Source: Asterella californica
Lineage: Eukaryota; Streptophyta; Marchantiopsida; Marchantiales; Aytoniaceae
Length of the DNA stretch: 64,000 bases
Reading direction: 5' to 3'
NCBI GenBank assembly: GCA_036924285.1
Contig: JAYKYS010000017.1
Span: forward strand, 3,391,501 to 3,455,500
Shown here piece by piece: positions 1 through 10,908 of the stretch (the first letter of the stretch is position 1; each line of letters begins with the position of its first letter). The notes beneath the pieces are model-generated. The model was not told where the DNA came from. It saw only the letters and a list, made by a program, of their open reading frames with translations, and made no database searches. The translations under genes and the position numbers were made by a program.

Positions 1-1111
1 CTCGCTCATGCTCATCTCTCCACTGTCACTCCTGGTCCACCTTCATCAGCTTGGTCAATGACTTCACAATTGTACTAAACTCCTTCACGTATCGATGATA
101 GAAGAGTTTATAATGTCATGTGTAGAGCTGTATCCTCTGATCCTCCTGATCCTCCTAGAGATATCTGCAGCTGAAGTGGACATCTCTTCAACTCGGACTT
201 CCTCAGACCCAAACCAATGCACGCCGTCTTCCTCAACATCAACGTTTGGGCTCCAAAGTCTAACAAATTTTTTTGCGATCGATACACTTTCTCTGAAGGT
301 GTCAGCAAATAGAAGATACCATTTCTATTGTCCAACAACACCACACCTGGTGCTAAACCAGCAAGGTCAATCGTCGGTCTAGCTGGTAACTCATCTAACC
401 TGGCAGCTAGTGCTTGCCAAGTACCATTGGTAGCCATCTTGATCCTCAATTCCATGGACGCATCTATCGTCTCTCACTGAACCACCTCAGCACTAGAGGT
501 AACTACATCCTCGCTCTCACTACGCATTCCGTCAACTAGAACACTAGAGTCAAGCTGACTCCCAATGCCCTCATATCCGTGGCTGAAAATAGTGAGGTTC
601 GCAGAACTGCTGTAGCCGTCCCCAACATCAGGTTGACTCGCATCACCCTCACTCTTGGATGTCGATTTCTCCAACTCCACTACATCATCGGTAGGCCGTT
701 TAAGAACCATAGACGTGGTTCTCAACGCCTCCGATAATGTGAATGATTGAGGAAGCCTGGCTTGTCTATCAACCTCCCCGCGTTGTGGATCCAACTCCAT
801 CGATGCACCTCGTGGCTCAGAGGTACTTACTGCACCTCGAGCCACTGCCACAGATTCCTCAATCTGCGCTACACCAGCCATGAAGTCGAAGTCAACTCCT
901 TCTCCTCCATAAGACATGGAAGCCTCTATTCCTGAACCAGATCTCTGCTGAGCCATAGCCATACTAGCTATCCTCTACTCCAACTGCTCAATCCGAGCAG
1001 CCATATCCGCATCTGACGTCACAGCAAGTGGTGGATCGGCTGGTCCTCTCTCGGGTGTTGGACCTCTACCTCCAGCTCGATCACCATGGCCTCCCTCAGC
1101 TCCTCCGCCTC
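1..1111 (-). pseudogene. E0 element gag 3' part and protease (decayed)
   Basis: Minus-strand continuation of the gag begun at 4453-5753; the two halves join in one frame once the 1117-4447 insertion and one copy of its CTCCA duplication are removed. A Gly-rich stretch (about 1111-1030) leads to a short helical segment with ARIEQLE, then an acidic linker. A protease-like domain follows at about 370-100, with the local sequence LLDFGAQTLML. Ty3 retropepsins normally read D-S-G or D-T-G here, so the active site appears changed to DFG. In-frame stops lie at about 976 and at 474-476 (TGA). The reverse transcriptase expected downstream lies beyond the left edge. The protease assignment rests on the DxGAQ motif and the following LGL..SEL..CP..L pattern. 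Non-functional. Confidence 0.7.
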
Positions 1112-1149
1112 CTCCATGTTATACAGAAGAAAACCAAAAGATGCAACTC

Positions 1150-4013
1150 CTTCTTCACGTTCATCCAACTCCATCTTCACGAGTGAAAGAACTTTCTCGT
1201 ATTCTTTCTCTTGTTCCACCTTCTGACGAAGAACTTCCTCTCGCTCCGAAGTCAGATTTCGGATCTCTTCAGACTTCGCCGTACTCTCCTTCTTCGCTTC
1301 CAAAACTGCAGCGCGTTGTCGTGATGTAAATCATTTCACATAGTAAATGATTCACTTCTCTGTCAGGCGTTAGTCTCTCTGAGTGAAGTTAAGACCTCAG
1401 AGAAGTCCATTTTTGGAAGATGTTATATATTTTGAGTCTTAGTAGGTTGATTACCTTGTTGATAGGGTTTAAGCTCATGGGTTGTATTTGCGTGTCGCCC
1501 ATGCACGCTTTCTAGCTGATTTAAGTTATTTTTCGGGGCTGCGTGTCGTTTTAGGTAGTTTAAGTTTTACGCTAGCACTCTATGGGGCTTGACGTGGTTG
1601 CCTATGAGTGTAGATAAGTTACCAGGTAGTTTAAGACACAAAATGACAACCAAATGGAGCTATGAACTCCCATTGGTCCATTTTTGTCTTTTATAAAACT
1701 CTAAGTTTAGAAACAGAACTCTAGAGTGGATTTCGATCAATTGGTGAGGACACTGCAAAATCGGAGAGCACAGGGAGATAGAGCTCGTCGAGCCAAGCAC
1801 TGTCAGTGAAATTCTTGATCGATTTGGATCAATAAACAAGGAGTTATGCCCAATTGAAGTTCGGATTGTGCCAAAACTGCATCACTTTTGTTGATTTTGA
1901 GGTTTTGAGTGTCAATTGCAGCAGAATTGAGGAAATCGCTTCAAACCTTCGTGGTTGCGTTCACTGTCAGCCGGGCTACGACTGTCAAGAAAGTTTCAAG
2001 TGATTTGAGTTACTGAGTAATTCAGGGCGGCCGCTGAAGTAGAGGGGGTCCAAAAAGCTCTCAATCTAGAACAGCAACTTCAGAGAGAGAGATCTGGAGT
2101 TCTGTGTGGAATCAGGAGGCCCAACTTCACAGGAGTGTTCAGCAAGCTGTGTACTGTAAATCCTGTAAGAATTTCCCAAAGTGATCGAGCCAATTCTTTG
2201 TTCTAGATAGAAACAGCTGTCTGGGTACCAGAAATTGCCGTAATTTCTCTACTCAGAAAGTTTCTACTCATATCTTAGTGCTCTGAATTGATCTGAAGCT
2301 GAAACTCCGCATGTGTATCCAGTAGGACCTTATTGACATGTAGGAGGAGTTCTGAAGCCTGAACCTTCACATATTTCTCAATCCTCAGTGTCAAAGTTCA
2401 CCATTTGATCTTATCATTGCTAGTTAAGTCTGAACTTTACTTCTTGAACATATAAGAAGAGCCAAGAGACTTATATGAGTGTTTTTCAGTATCACCTTGA
2501 GACCTGAAGCCTATCCTTTGAGTAAACCAGCCACAACTTGAAGCCCAACGCTTCCCTGAGTAGATTGAACACAGCCTTCAAGCTCATATCACAGCCAGAA
2601 GGTTCGCCCTTCCCAGGAAGACTCTCAACCCGACAGCGTAGATTATCTTTCTCTTGCATCCAGTTTCCTCTGCTGAAGTGCATCGTTTGTACTTACTCGG
2701 TCAGATTCAATTGTCGTCCAACGACCTCCTCGTATGTTCCTCGATTACTCTCTAAGGCAAAGAGTAATGGTACGGCAACCTCCTGTAAATACTTCGTCGA
2801 AGAACTGAGTCGATGTACTTCGTTGATGATCGATAAAGCTACCTCTACTGCATCGTTCTCTTCCTTCTTTTCCTCTTGCGGTGTACCTTTATCCTCAGCG
2901 TCAACTTCTGCTGCTTCTTCGCCCTCGGCGTAGACCGTCCTCGAACACTTCATCTTCTTCCGGGACTTCTGTATAGACCTCGGTGTATCCTCCAAGATCT
3001 TTCTTCACCCACTCTGTCGGACTGGTGCTGGTACTTCTGTGACTTATTCATCCTCTTCGTCCAAGTTTACGAGTTAAGGTTCCTTCTTGGTCGACGCCTC
3101 TGTCATAGTTGTTGTCTTCGGTGTAGCTTCTTCGGTCGCTCCTTCTTCGCCTGCTACTTCATTGAAGAACGTCTCCAACTGTACATCTCTTATTGGAGTC
3201 GACACGACTTCGAACTCACCGTCCTTGGCTGCTACGATGAAGTCTAACTTCTTCTTGTAACCTAACATCGAAAAGCAACCTCATCCTCATGTAAAACATC
3301 GATACGAACGCTCCGATGTACACCATGTCCTCTTCGGTCCATAGAGTCTAAACATGAAGATGAATAATCCTCGCCCAATGTGCGCATCTTTCGGCAAAGA
3401 GCTCCTCGATGAAGTTGATCTGCCAGTTGGACATGTAGGTAGTCGGCCGAAAGGTCGCCATGATTGCGTCCGCGACTTCTCTCTTCTTCGGGTTGCGAAA
3501 GTTGCTGATGCGGTACCTATTCCTCCCTTGTGGTACTTCCTTGAAGAGCCTCAGGAAGTTCTTGACTGCTTCTGCCGATGTCAGCGTCGAAATACTATTG
3601 AAGAGGAGGTCTCCCTCCTTCCCTGCATCGTCGATGCCTAGGACGAAGGAGCAATATGCTTCGGTCTAGTTCGTACATCTCCCATACGAATCGTCTGAAG
3701 GATGTTGTCTGCATACCTTCAGCTCCTGTATCAGCTTAGCTGATATCATCCCTCACCAAGGTAGTAGGAGGAATGACAGTCCCATCTCCTCCAACTCCTT
3801 CGTGTACCGATGAAGTCCTACACGATTCACATCTAGGGTCCGAAGCCGGGATGGTTTGGATGTCTGCATCTCTCGCATGTACCGAAGCCCTATGTTACCG
3901 ATTTGAAATACTACGAAGAAGGAAGTGAAGTACAAAGAAGGAGGCTTCTTCTTCACAAATCGACTTCGCGAAGAAGGAGTACTTCGTCGATCAGAGAGTG
4001 CGGCGCGCTGCAC
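1150..4013 (-). pseudogene. ORF1 protein (plant-mobile-domain-like plus coiled coil), broken copy
   Basis: Same protein as the open frame at 48801-50633, read from about 3930 leftward. Segments seen in order: the N-terminal part with GLSFLLLPW (around 3760); a central YKKKLDF..AAKDGEFEVV region (3268-3074); a basic patch SRKKMK followed by ESNRGTYEEVVGRQLN (2995-2693); MHFSRGNW (2683-2650). After the solo LTR, the coiled coil with LTSEREEVLRQK lies at 1303-1150. Frames change several times and stops are present, and the C-terminal third is deleted. A TATA-like CTTATATG (plus strand) at 4071-4078 matches the position of the one upstream of the intact copy. Function unknown; dead copy. Confidence 0.75.
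1317..2635 (+). repeat. Solo LTR of the T family inside ORF1 copy 1
   Basis: 1319-bp block starting TGTCGTGATG and ending CCCGACA, flanked by GCGT at 1313-1316 and 2636-2639. Removing it joins two parts of the ORF1 coiled-coil region that are contiguous in the 48801-50633 gene. The end (CAGCCAGAAGG...CTCTCAACCCGACA) matches the end of the LTR at 44109-46125, and the start matches the TGTCGTAG start of the T family. No internal retroelement sequence remains, so this is a recombination-derived solo LTR. Confidence 0.8.
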
Positions 4014-4452
4014 TCTTGCTAACGCTTTGCAATTGATAAAACAATAGGACAGATGACCTAAACTTTTCTACTTATATGTCACAATGGCTTTTCCACACGT
4101 GCCGAAGTCAGGGTTTCCTTAGTTTCACTGATGTTCTTCGGCGCTCGTAGTACTACGAGGTCATTCTTCTTCAACTTCACCACATCTTCAATCTGCTATA
4201 ACTTCGTCGTTCAGACTCCATTTGTCTCACACAAGATATCGTTAGAAAGTTCTTTGTCTGAGGAACTCAACTATGAGAAAATCTTATCCCAACTGTCTCC
4301 ATAAATTTGATAGATTCCTCCAGAACAGAGATTCTTCACTAAACTTCTAATTAACACTATTTTACTCTTATCTTCTACTACATATTCTTCTTATTTACTT
4401 TACAACTAATCAATTAATTAACAAAAATGAAAAATCAAGGCTTCACACTCCA

Positions 4453-5753
4453 TGATCAGCCTTCCCTTGCCGTAGCTCAGGGTGGAGATCAAAACAACGG
4501 TCACTACTGTGACCTGGTCGTCCGTAATGCTCACATTACCTATGTATCGCTTGAGACGTTCCAGACGTCTCATAACCACCTTTCCTCTGTGGGCAATCCT
4601 CCTGCTGATGAGGACCATCACACATCCAGCAAGGATCCGCTTGGTGCTGACTAGAGAAGGACGACATGGGCTTCTGCCCTCTAGGTCCTCCAACACCTCC
4701 TTGGGATCGTGACTGTTCAGCACGATCCCTACCACCACCACCACCACCACGCAATTGCGTAGCTTGTGATCCTCAAGAAGAGGTGATCGGTCCATGTGGT
4801 GCCATCCTATTGAACCCAATAATCACCACCCTCTCCTCCATCATGTTGAGCTCAATCCACTCAGTCAAACAATAGACAATCGTCAACGTCGAAGTGGGGT
4901 CTCTAAGAAGAGCCGCATCTCTAACTCTCTTATGCAGCTCGCGGTCTAGTATCCGATACCAAAACTAGACTGCATGTGCTTCCGTCACCTCTTGGGTAAC
5001 ACTGATCAACCGTCTCATGCGAGTAAACGTCTCGCGTAGGCTCTCTCCAGTCTTCCGTTGGAACTCCTGTAGACTCCTCACTTGTCGGTTCTTACACCTT
5101 GATAGTTCTTCTTCAAACACTGGAAGAACTGAACCACAAGGTTAAACCCTGGTGGTATCTCGCTCATACTACCGCTTGCTCCACTACTACTAGACGTACC
5201 GCTGGTAGTAGGTACTCCGTCACCCGTGGATATACCATTGCTACTGGCATCCAAACTCGCAAGTGCTATGCCTCCTGAAAACTGCGTCAGTAGTGATGAA
5301 AACATAGTTGAGAGACCAATGTTGTCTCCACAACTCAATCTCCATGTTGTAGTCCCGCCTGAACTCCTGATAATCGTCCATAGATGATCCCTCCAAGTGT
5401 TGGAACAAAACTTTCCATGCCATGAAGGGTGTGAACAGCTGTGGATTCCGCATCTACTGGAGATCGCATCAACTGCCGAATTCCTGGATGAAGTCATCTA
5501 GCTCAATGGTATCCATCATACTCGAGTATCATCGAGATCACTTCGTGACTCCAAAGATCTCGTCCATGTCCTTGAACAACGATGTAGTGACACTATGTGT
5601 ATCTCCAACCACGTCCTCGTCTGAATCGATGATCTCCGTCGATGAGACCGGTGCTATTGGTTGATACATCAGATCACTCCATGTGAACCCACTGCTTACT
5701 GCTGCTGAATCTTTGTTAGAACTTCTGTGGACCTCCATGATGACAACCCCCAT
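4453..5753 (-). pseudogene. E0 Ty3 element Gag with two zinc knuckles (decayed)
   Basis: Retroviral-type Gag, the structural protein that packages element RNA. The start is the ATG at 5753; the frame is also open upstream from a GTG. A conserved gag core lies at about 5180-4880, with PPGFN, VVQFFQC and NYQGVRTDK followed by FTRMRRL. A Gly run comes from an ACC-repeat tract at 4731-4750. Zinc knuckle 1 is C-W-M-C-...-C (about 4640-4600). Zinc knuckle 2 is C-E-H-Y-G-...-H-...-C (about 4510-4470), with the first-pair spacing altered by mutation. Several frameshifts and stops are present. A second, plus-strand copy of the core is at 55233-55629. The 1117-4447 insertion splits it before the protease. 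It belongs with the LTR and PBS just upstream. Confidence 0.75.
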
Positions 5754-5767
5754 GTCAATCGCGAACA

Positions 5768-5781
5768 CTAAGCTCTAACCA
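5768..5781 (-). promoter_or_regulatory. Primer binding site, E0 element (tRNA-iMet type)
   Basis: The minus strand reads TGGTTAGAGCTTAG, a slightly deleted version of the plant tRNA-iMet primer site TGGTATCAGAGCTTAG. It sits 13 bp inside the LTR end at 5795 and just upstream of gag, where first-strand cDNA synthesis would begin. Confidence 0.65.
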
Positions 5782-5794
5782 GAGCGGCGAAACT

Positions 5795-6584
5795 TGTCAC
5801 CACACGTGACGTCAATCGGTCTAAGCCAGCTCTTACTGAGCTCACCTATCCCCTACTAAGGTCAAGGTAAAGACAACATGTACTTGTCGTAACCACATGC
5901 AACATTTCATGATCTGTTGGTCGCAAGTACAACCTCACCGTGAGAGAAACAGAGATAGTCTGATTGATCTGCAACTCTAGTCTCACTTCGATTGTTCTCA
6001 CACTGAAACAAACTCACTCCAGAAATCAAGAGCCAACACAAGTAAACGCAGCGCACAAACAAGAAGTATAATATGGAGGGATTCCAACCACAAGAAGTCC
6101 AAACAATAACCCTCCACACTCAAACATGCACAAAAGATAAACCCAACATCACCCGGACTGAAGCCTCCTCTTTGGTAACCACATGCACAATATATGACCA
6201 ACAACTATCATAACATGTACCTAAGGTCACTAACTAGATTTCTACACCTCTAGTAGCTCCAAAAGTCTCTACGTGGTAGCTCTACTAGCTCACCTTAGAC
6301 AACTATCACTAACTGCCTTCATACGCGTCTCTATGATACAGACAAATGCTACCACAACGACAACTTTCCCCTAGTACTATGGAGTCGCCCTACCACTCCT
6401 CTAGGAACGTGCGAAAAGATCTCTTACTATCTTAAAGACTTACTTAAAGATCTCTTACTATCTTCCCTAGAAGACACCAAGAGCTATTGATCTAGTGGTA
6501 AAGTCAAAGCTAAGAGCTGAACAATTAAGCACAATCTTCAGGAATAGTGTTGGGATGGGTGGCCTGGTTTTACTCACTCCCACA
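5795..6584 (-). repeat. 5' LTR of the E0 Ty3 element
   Basis: 790 bp with TG...CA ends (minus strand starts TGTGGGAGTGAG and ends GTGGTGACA), placed immediately upstream of the PBS and gag. It contains a short direct duplication of AGATCTCTTACTATCTT near 6418-6465. The right end directly abuts the chromovirus LTR at 6585. No second copy of this LTR is in the window, so the boundaries rest on TG/CA ends and PBS position. Confidence 0.65.
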
Positions 6585-7714
6585 TGTCGCGACCTTCAAT
6601 CTCAAGATCGGGCACAGACGTGAACAACTGAATCCTAGCGGACTTGCGCTAGGTTGTGAACGCTACGAGTAGAACTTAACGGCTTGGCCGAGAAGTCGAG
6701 ATCAGATGAACCCAAAATGGTTCTCTGAACCAAGGTTAGAACCTTGGGTTAGGACATAAGGGCCTATAGGCTCCAAGAGGACCCCAGACAAACGCTGACC
6801 TAAGGAGGCGAGTCTAAGAACGGACCGAAACATGAGTCTGAGACATAGATCTGAGACGTGGGTTTGGGACCGAGACAAGGATCCGAGATGTAGATGGACC
6901 GTGGTTCGGACGCTGGTCCGAACCACAGGTTTTCAGAAAATGACTAAGTGTTGGAGCTCCATGGACGTTTTAGGCCATGGATGGAGCTCCACGTAAGATC
7001 TCGAGGCGAGTGAGGTATCATTGAAAAGGTCTCGGCGAGTGCTTTCCATAGCACTCCTTGATATGTAGCACTCCTTGATCTGACCTCCGAGCTGAGAATT
7101 ATGGACGAACCACGATCGGGTTGTGGTATAATTTTCAGGGACCAAAGAGGAGGGCGGGGCCGCGGATCCTCAGAAGTATATAAGAGGGGGGCTCGATGCT
7201 TGGGTGGGCCAGGACGAGTCACCCAACCCCAGGGTTCGACGGGTGGACTCTAGAGGCATGAGGTGATGGCTAGGCCGGTTCCAAGACACGTTCCGGTCCA
7301 AACTTGGATGTCTAGACTTAGGAACGATGTAAGGACTAGGGCAAGACTAAGGAACGAGTCAGCCGGTTAGACCACTGTTCGGGAACCTAGAACCAGACGG
7401 ACATCACGGGCGGTTGGGCCGCTAGGTGTGCTGGAGGCACCATTTAGAACCCTGGACTTTACGAGAAGTCCGCCCCAAGTCATCTTGTGACTTGTTCATG
7501 TTTGAGACCGACCTAGGCGGGTCTACGTCGGGACTTACGATTGTTGAGCTTGATGATTAAGAAGACGGTCCGGCTCCGGTCCGGACCAAACTGAGATAAG
7601 GTAAGTGGTGCATGGAAGCTAACTTGTGATTATGTTTGCAGGTTAGTGGTGTAAATTTCGTAACCTATTGAGCAAGAGCTTCCGCTGGCGCAACAAGGCG
7701 GTAGGTGCACGAAA
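6585..7714 (+). repeat. CHR-1 5' LTR
   Basis: Starts TGTCGCGACC. The conserved end is GGTGCACGAAA: a canonical CA end falls at 7709, but the PBS spacing and shared CGAAA tail suggest 7714. About 1.13 kb, with close relatives at 13114-14256, 25819-26966 and, reversed, 51299-52439. U3 has a degenerate run of 13-bp GAGACGTGGGTCC-like repeats (about 6833-6895), then a TATA box at 7177-7184. Near the end is a conserved GTAAGT...CTAAC...TTTGCAG stretch (7601-7641). Confidence 0.85.
7177..7184 (+). promoter_or_regulatory. TATA box in CHR-1 5' LTR
   Basis: TATATAAG in the context AGAAGTATATAAGAGGGG, about 590 bp from the LTR start. The same site is kept in the other CHR LTRs at 13738 and 26429, which supports a role as the element promoter. 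Confidence 0.65.
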
Positions 7715-7716
7715 AG

Positions 7717-7729
7717 TGATATCAGAGCC
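7717..7729 (+). promoter_or_regulatory. CHR-1 primer binding site (tRNA-iMet type)
   Basis: TGATATCAGAGCC differs by one base from TGGTATCAGAGCC, the complement of the plant initiator tRNA-Met 3' end. It lies just inside the 5' LTR. The same sequence recurs in the CHR deletion derivative near 59340. Confidence 0.8.
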
Positions 7730-7880
7730 AACGCTTTGGTGAGCGAGAACTGGAGGTAACAGCTGAAGGCTGGACGCTTGAGGAGAGACGTAAGACACGA
7801 AGCGGATCAACGTTTCTAGGTGAACACTTGGAGCGATGGCCGACGTAGGACAGAGTTCCAAGAGGAAGACCAAGAGATGA

Positions 7881-8990
7881 ATGGCGGCTGACACCGGGAT
7901 CAGATCGACTCAAGCTAACCCCGAGGCACAGTCAATGGACGATAACCAACAACCTTCGTCCCAACGTCAAGGAAGCCCAGTACCAGCTGCGACATCAGTG
8001 CAGCAAGATGGAGTTTTGCCAACGGTGTCCAACAATTCAGGCGTGGGAAGTCAAGGAGTCTTGTATGCGGAACTCATCAAGATGATGAAGACCATGCAGG
8101 AGGGTATGGTTTCCAGGGATAAACGTATCGCTGAGCTTGAGGCAGGCCAAGGAAATTCCTCGTCTACCAGAAAGCTTTGTAAGACGAATTTGCTGACCCC
8201 GTTTTTAGGTATAGGATGAGCTAGTAAGGTTAAGGATTTCTTAACTGAGTTGGACCTATACTTTGAGGCGCAACAGGCTCAGAAGTCAGACAAGGTCAGA
8301 GCGGCGGTTATGTTCCTGAAGGATCATGCGCTTATCTGGTGGACTGCATACAGAGATGAGCATGCCTTGATCATCTCGGTGCTTGGTTGGAATGAGTTCA
8401 AGGTGTTGCTCGTGGGACGATTCACTCCGGAGTATCAAAGGATTCAAGATGATGTCGAGCTAGTTAGACTGAAGCAGACGGGGACGCTAAGTGCTTATGT
8501 ACGCGAGTTCAATGCTAAGCTGGATTCGTTCTCCAAGTGGACTGAGGAGACCAAAATATGTATATTTATTGGAGGACTCAAGTCTAGCTCGGAGAAGGCT
8601 CTCTTTCGGATGCCAGAGCTACCATCGACAAGTGCCGAACTTTTGAAGCTAGCGGAGCGAATTGGGGACGATGAAGTCCAGCAACAGAAACCTTTTGAAC
8701 CACGCAACACGGACAAGTTCCAGAAGAAGAACAAGGGCTTCAAGCGACAGTGGGATGGGGGTGAGAAGGATCGGAAGGATTCTTCTGCTCCGACAGCAAA
8801 GCGGCAGCAAACAGGAGTAAAACCTAAGGGGCAAACACCTCAGAAGGGCAATGGAGCTAAGTTTACTTGCTACAATTGTGATGAGGCGGGCCATATTGCT
8901 AAGAGGTGCACGAAACTGAAGGTTAGTAACTGTAGCATGAATGCATTTGTTGCAAAAGACTTGTTGGAGGGTCAGATGACTGTGACCTTG
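7881..8990 (+). pseudogene. CHR-1 Gag
   Basis: Start ATG at 7881 (another in-frame-independent ATG is at 7877). A low-complexity N-terminus and a short predicted helix (LIKMMKTMQEGM) come first. The Retrotrans_gag core spans about 8220-8650, with FLKDHALIWW and FTPEYQRIQDDVELVRLKQ. A basic linker and one intact CCHC zinc knuckle follow at 8869-8910 (CYNCDEAGHIAKRC). A TGA stop at 8217-8219 interrupts the frame; TGG to TGA is the likely change. The frame is otherwise open into the protease. Gag would form the cytoplasmic particle that packages element RNA. Confidence 0.85.
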
Positions 8991-10908
8991 AGAACCACGA
9001 AGAAGACGCCGGGATTGATGTTTCTACAAGCCAAGGTTGCTAACCATGATGTTACTTTTCTTGTGGACACATGAGTGACTCACTCCTTCATAAATCCAAA
9101 GTTGGTGAAGAAGTTGAGCTTGTCTACCTCCAAGGCTGACAAGCCTATTCAGGTGCGCTTTGCCAAGGGCAAGACGTACCAAACTTCCGATGTAGCCTTG
9201 GATGTATGATTTGCGTGTGGGAAGCTGAAGTTCACAGAGAACTTCACGGTGTGCGAGATGGATGATATCCATGCGGTTTTGGAGAGCACTTTCTTGGACA
9301 GGTTTGAAGTGGAACTTAGGCGGAAATCTTTAAGGTTAAACATTAGAGTTAAAGGACGAAAGCTGGGAGTGAGGCTGATCCGCAAGGTGCGGAAAATTGA
9401 CGACTTTGCAGTGAATTTGATCAAAAGTAAACAGATGGATTTCAACAACGGAGTCATGTGTTTAATGCGGGTTGCAGATTTGATGACGAGTGGCGGACAA
9501 GAGGAAACATCAAGAGATGCGACTAAACTTCCGGAGGTGCTTCGCGAAGTGATTAAGGAGTTTGAGGATGTCTTGACGGATGAGTTACCTGCTGAGTTAT
9601 CTCCAAGGCGGATGGTGGATCACAAGATCGAGGTCTTGTCAGGATCAGAACCACCTTCCAAAGCCCCTTACCGATTCAATCAGGTGGAACTCCTTGAGTT
9701 GAAAAGACAACTCGGTGAGCTATTAGTGCGAGGATATATTCGAACCAGCAAGTCACCTTATGGAGCCCCAGTTCTTTTTGCAAAGAAGAAGGATGGGAAG
9801 TTACGACTCTGTGTAGACTATCAGGCACTCAATAAGGTGACGATGAAGAATAATTATCCTTTGCCAAGGATAGACGACCTCTTAGATAGGCTAGCGGGTG
9901 CAAAGTACTTCAGCAGGATCGACTTGAAGTCAGGATATTACCAGATCCGGATAGCTGATCCAAATGTTGAGAAAACCGCTTGTCGAACCAGATACGGATC
10001 GTTTGAATTTGTGGTAATGCCATTTGGACTCTACAACGCCCCTTGGACGTTCACTATATTGATGAACACCATTTTTTGCGAGGAGATGGATGAGTTTGTC
10101 ATCGTTTACATCGACGACATCTTGATCTACTCCAAAACCTTAGAGTCGCACGCGGAGCAGCTAAGGATGGTGTTGACGAAGCTGCGGGAGCATAAGCTGT
10201 TTGCCAACGTTGACAAGAGTGAGTTTGATTTGGAGCACATTAACTTCTTGAGACATGTCATTAGTGCAGAAGGAGTCGGCCTGGATATGCAGAAGGTGGA
10301 CGCGATTGTGACTTGGGAGCCTTCGACTACAGTGAAGAGGATGCGGCGATTCTTAGGATTGACGCAGTTCTACTGCAAGTATGTGAAGGGGTTTTCAAAA
10401 ATCGCAAAGCCACTAACGGACAGGACAGGCAAAGACGCACAAGTAAGTTGGACCAAGGAGGTGGATGATGCGTTTCAAATGATCAAAGCTACCGGAGTTC
10501 GACAAACCATTCGAGGTGCACACGGATGCGAGCGACTATGCGATTGGCGGAGTGTTGGTGCAGGATGGAAAACCTGTAGCATACGAAAGCAAAAGATATT
10601 TGGGACGGAGAGTCGATGGTCGACTCACGAGAAGGAACTGTTTGCGATGGTTCATTGCTTGAGGAAATGACGGCATTACTTGAGACTTCACAAAACCCAA
10701 GTGTATATTGATAATAGTTCGCTCCAATACTTTGAGACACAAGATCGGGTGACACCAAAGCAACTACGGTGGCATGATACCTTGGCGCTCATGAATGTGA
10801 AATTAATCCACAAAGCGGGAAAGGACAACATGGTTCCTGACGCCTTGAGTCGCAAGGAAGAATATCTTTCATCGTCAACACAGATTTTGCGAGCTATGTA
10901 TCTTAAGG
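8991..10908 (+). pseudogene. CHR-1 protease, reverse transcriptase and RNase H
   Basis: Same frame as gag. The protease active site reads F-L-V-D-T then TGA (9072-9074), so the DTG glycine codon has become a stop. Another TGA is at 9207-9209. RT spans about 9640-10250 and looks sound: KKDGKLRLCVDYQALNK, FSRIDLKSGYYQIRI and catalytic YIDD at 10107-10118. RNase H (about 10410-10860) has lost about 35 bp near 10485 compared with 14480-14520, giving a frameshift. A single-base loss near 10592 restores the frame. W to TGA at 10668-10670 is a further stop. The HKAGKDN..PDALSRK tail marks the end of RNase H. These enzymes would copy element RNA to DNA. Confidence 0.9.

Larger units (their letters stand above)
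1117..4447 (-). mobile_element. ORF1-bearing TSD-flanked unit, copy 1 (deleted)
   Basis: Discrete insertion in the E0 gag. It is flanked by CTCCA at 1112-1116 and 4448-4452. On the plus strand it starts TGTTATACAGAAGAAAACC and ends GGCTTCACA, so the minus strand starts TGTGAAGCC. Both ends align with the 48015-51208 unit (TGTAACACACAAGAAAACC and GGCTTCACA). Without the solo LTR inside it this copy is about 2.0 kb against 3.19 kb. Roughly 1.2 kb is missing just inside the left end, near 1145, where terminal sequence runs straight into coiled-coil coding sequence. Removing the unit reopens the gag frame, which supports the boundaries. Confidence 0.85.

Noticed and set aside
2538..2933. Plus-strand frame of 131 codons across the solo LTR edge
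   Set aside because: It is the antisense of the ORF1 coding region joined to LTR sequence.
4731..4750. (ACC)n microsatellite as a regulatory repeat
   Set aside because: It encodes the Gly run of the E0 Gag on the minus strand and needs no other explanation.
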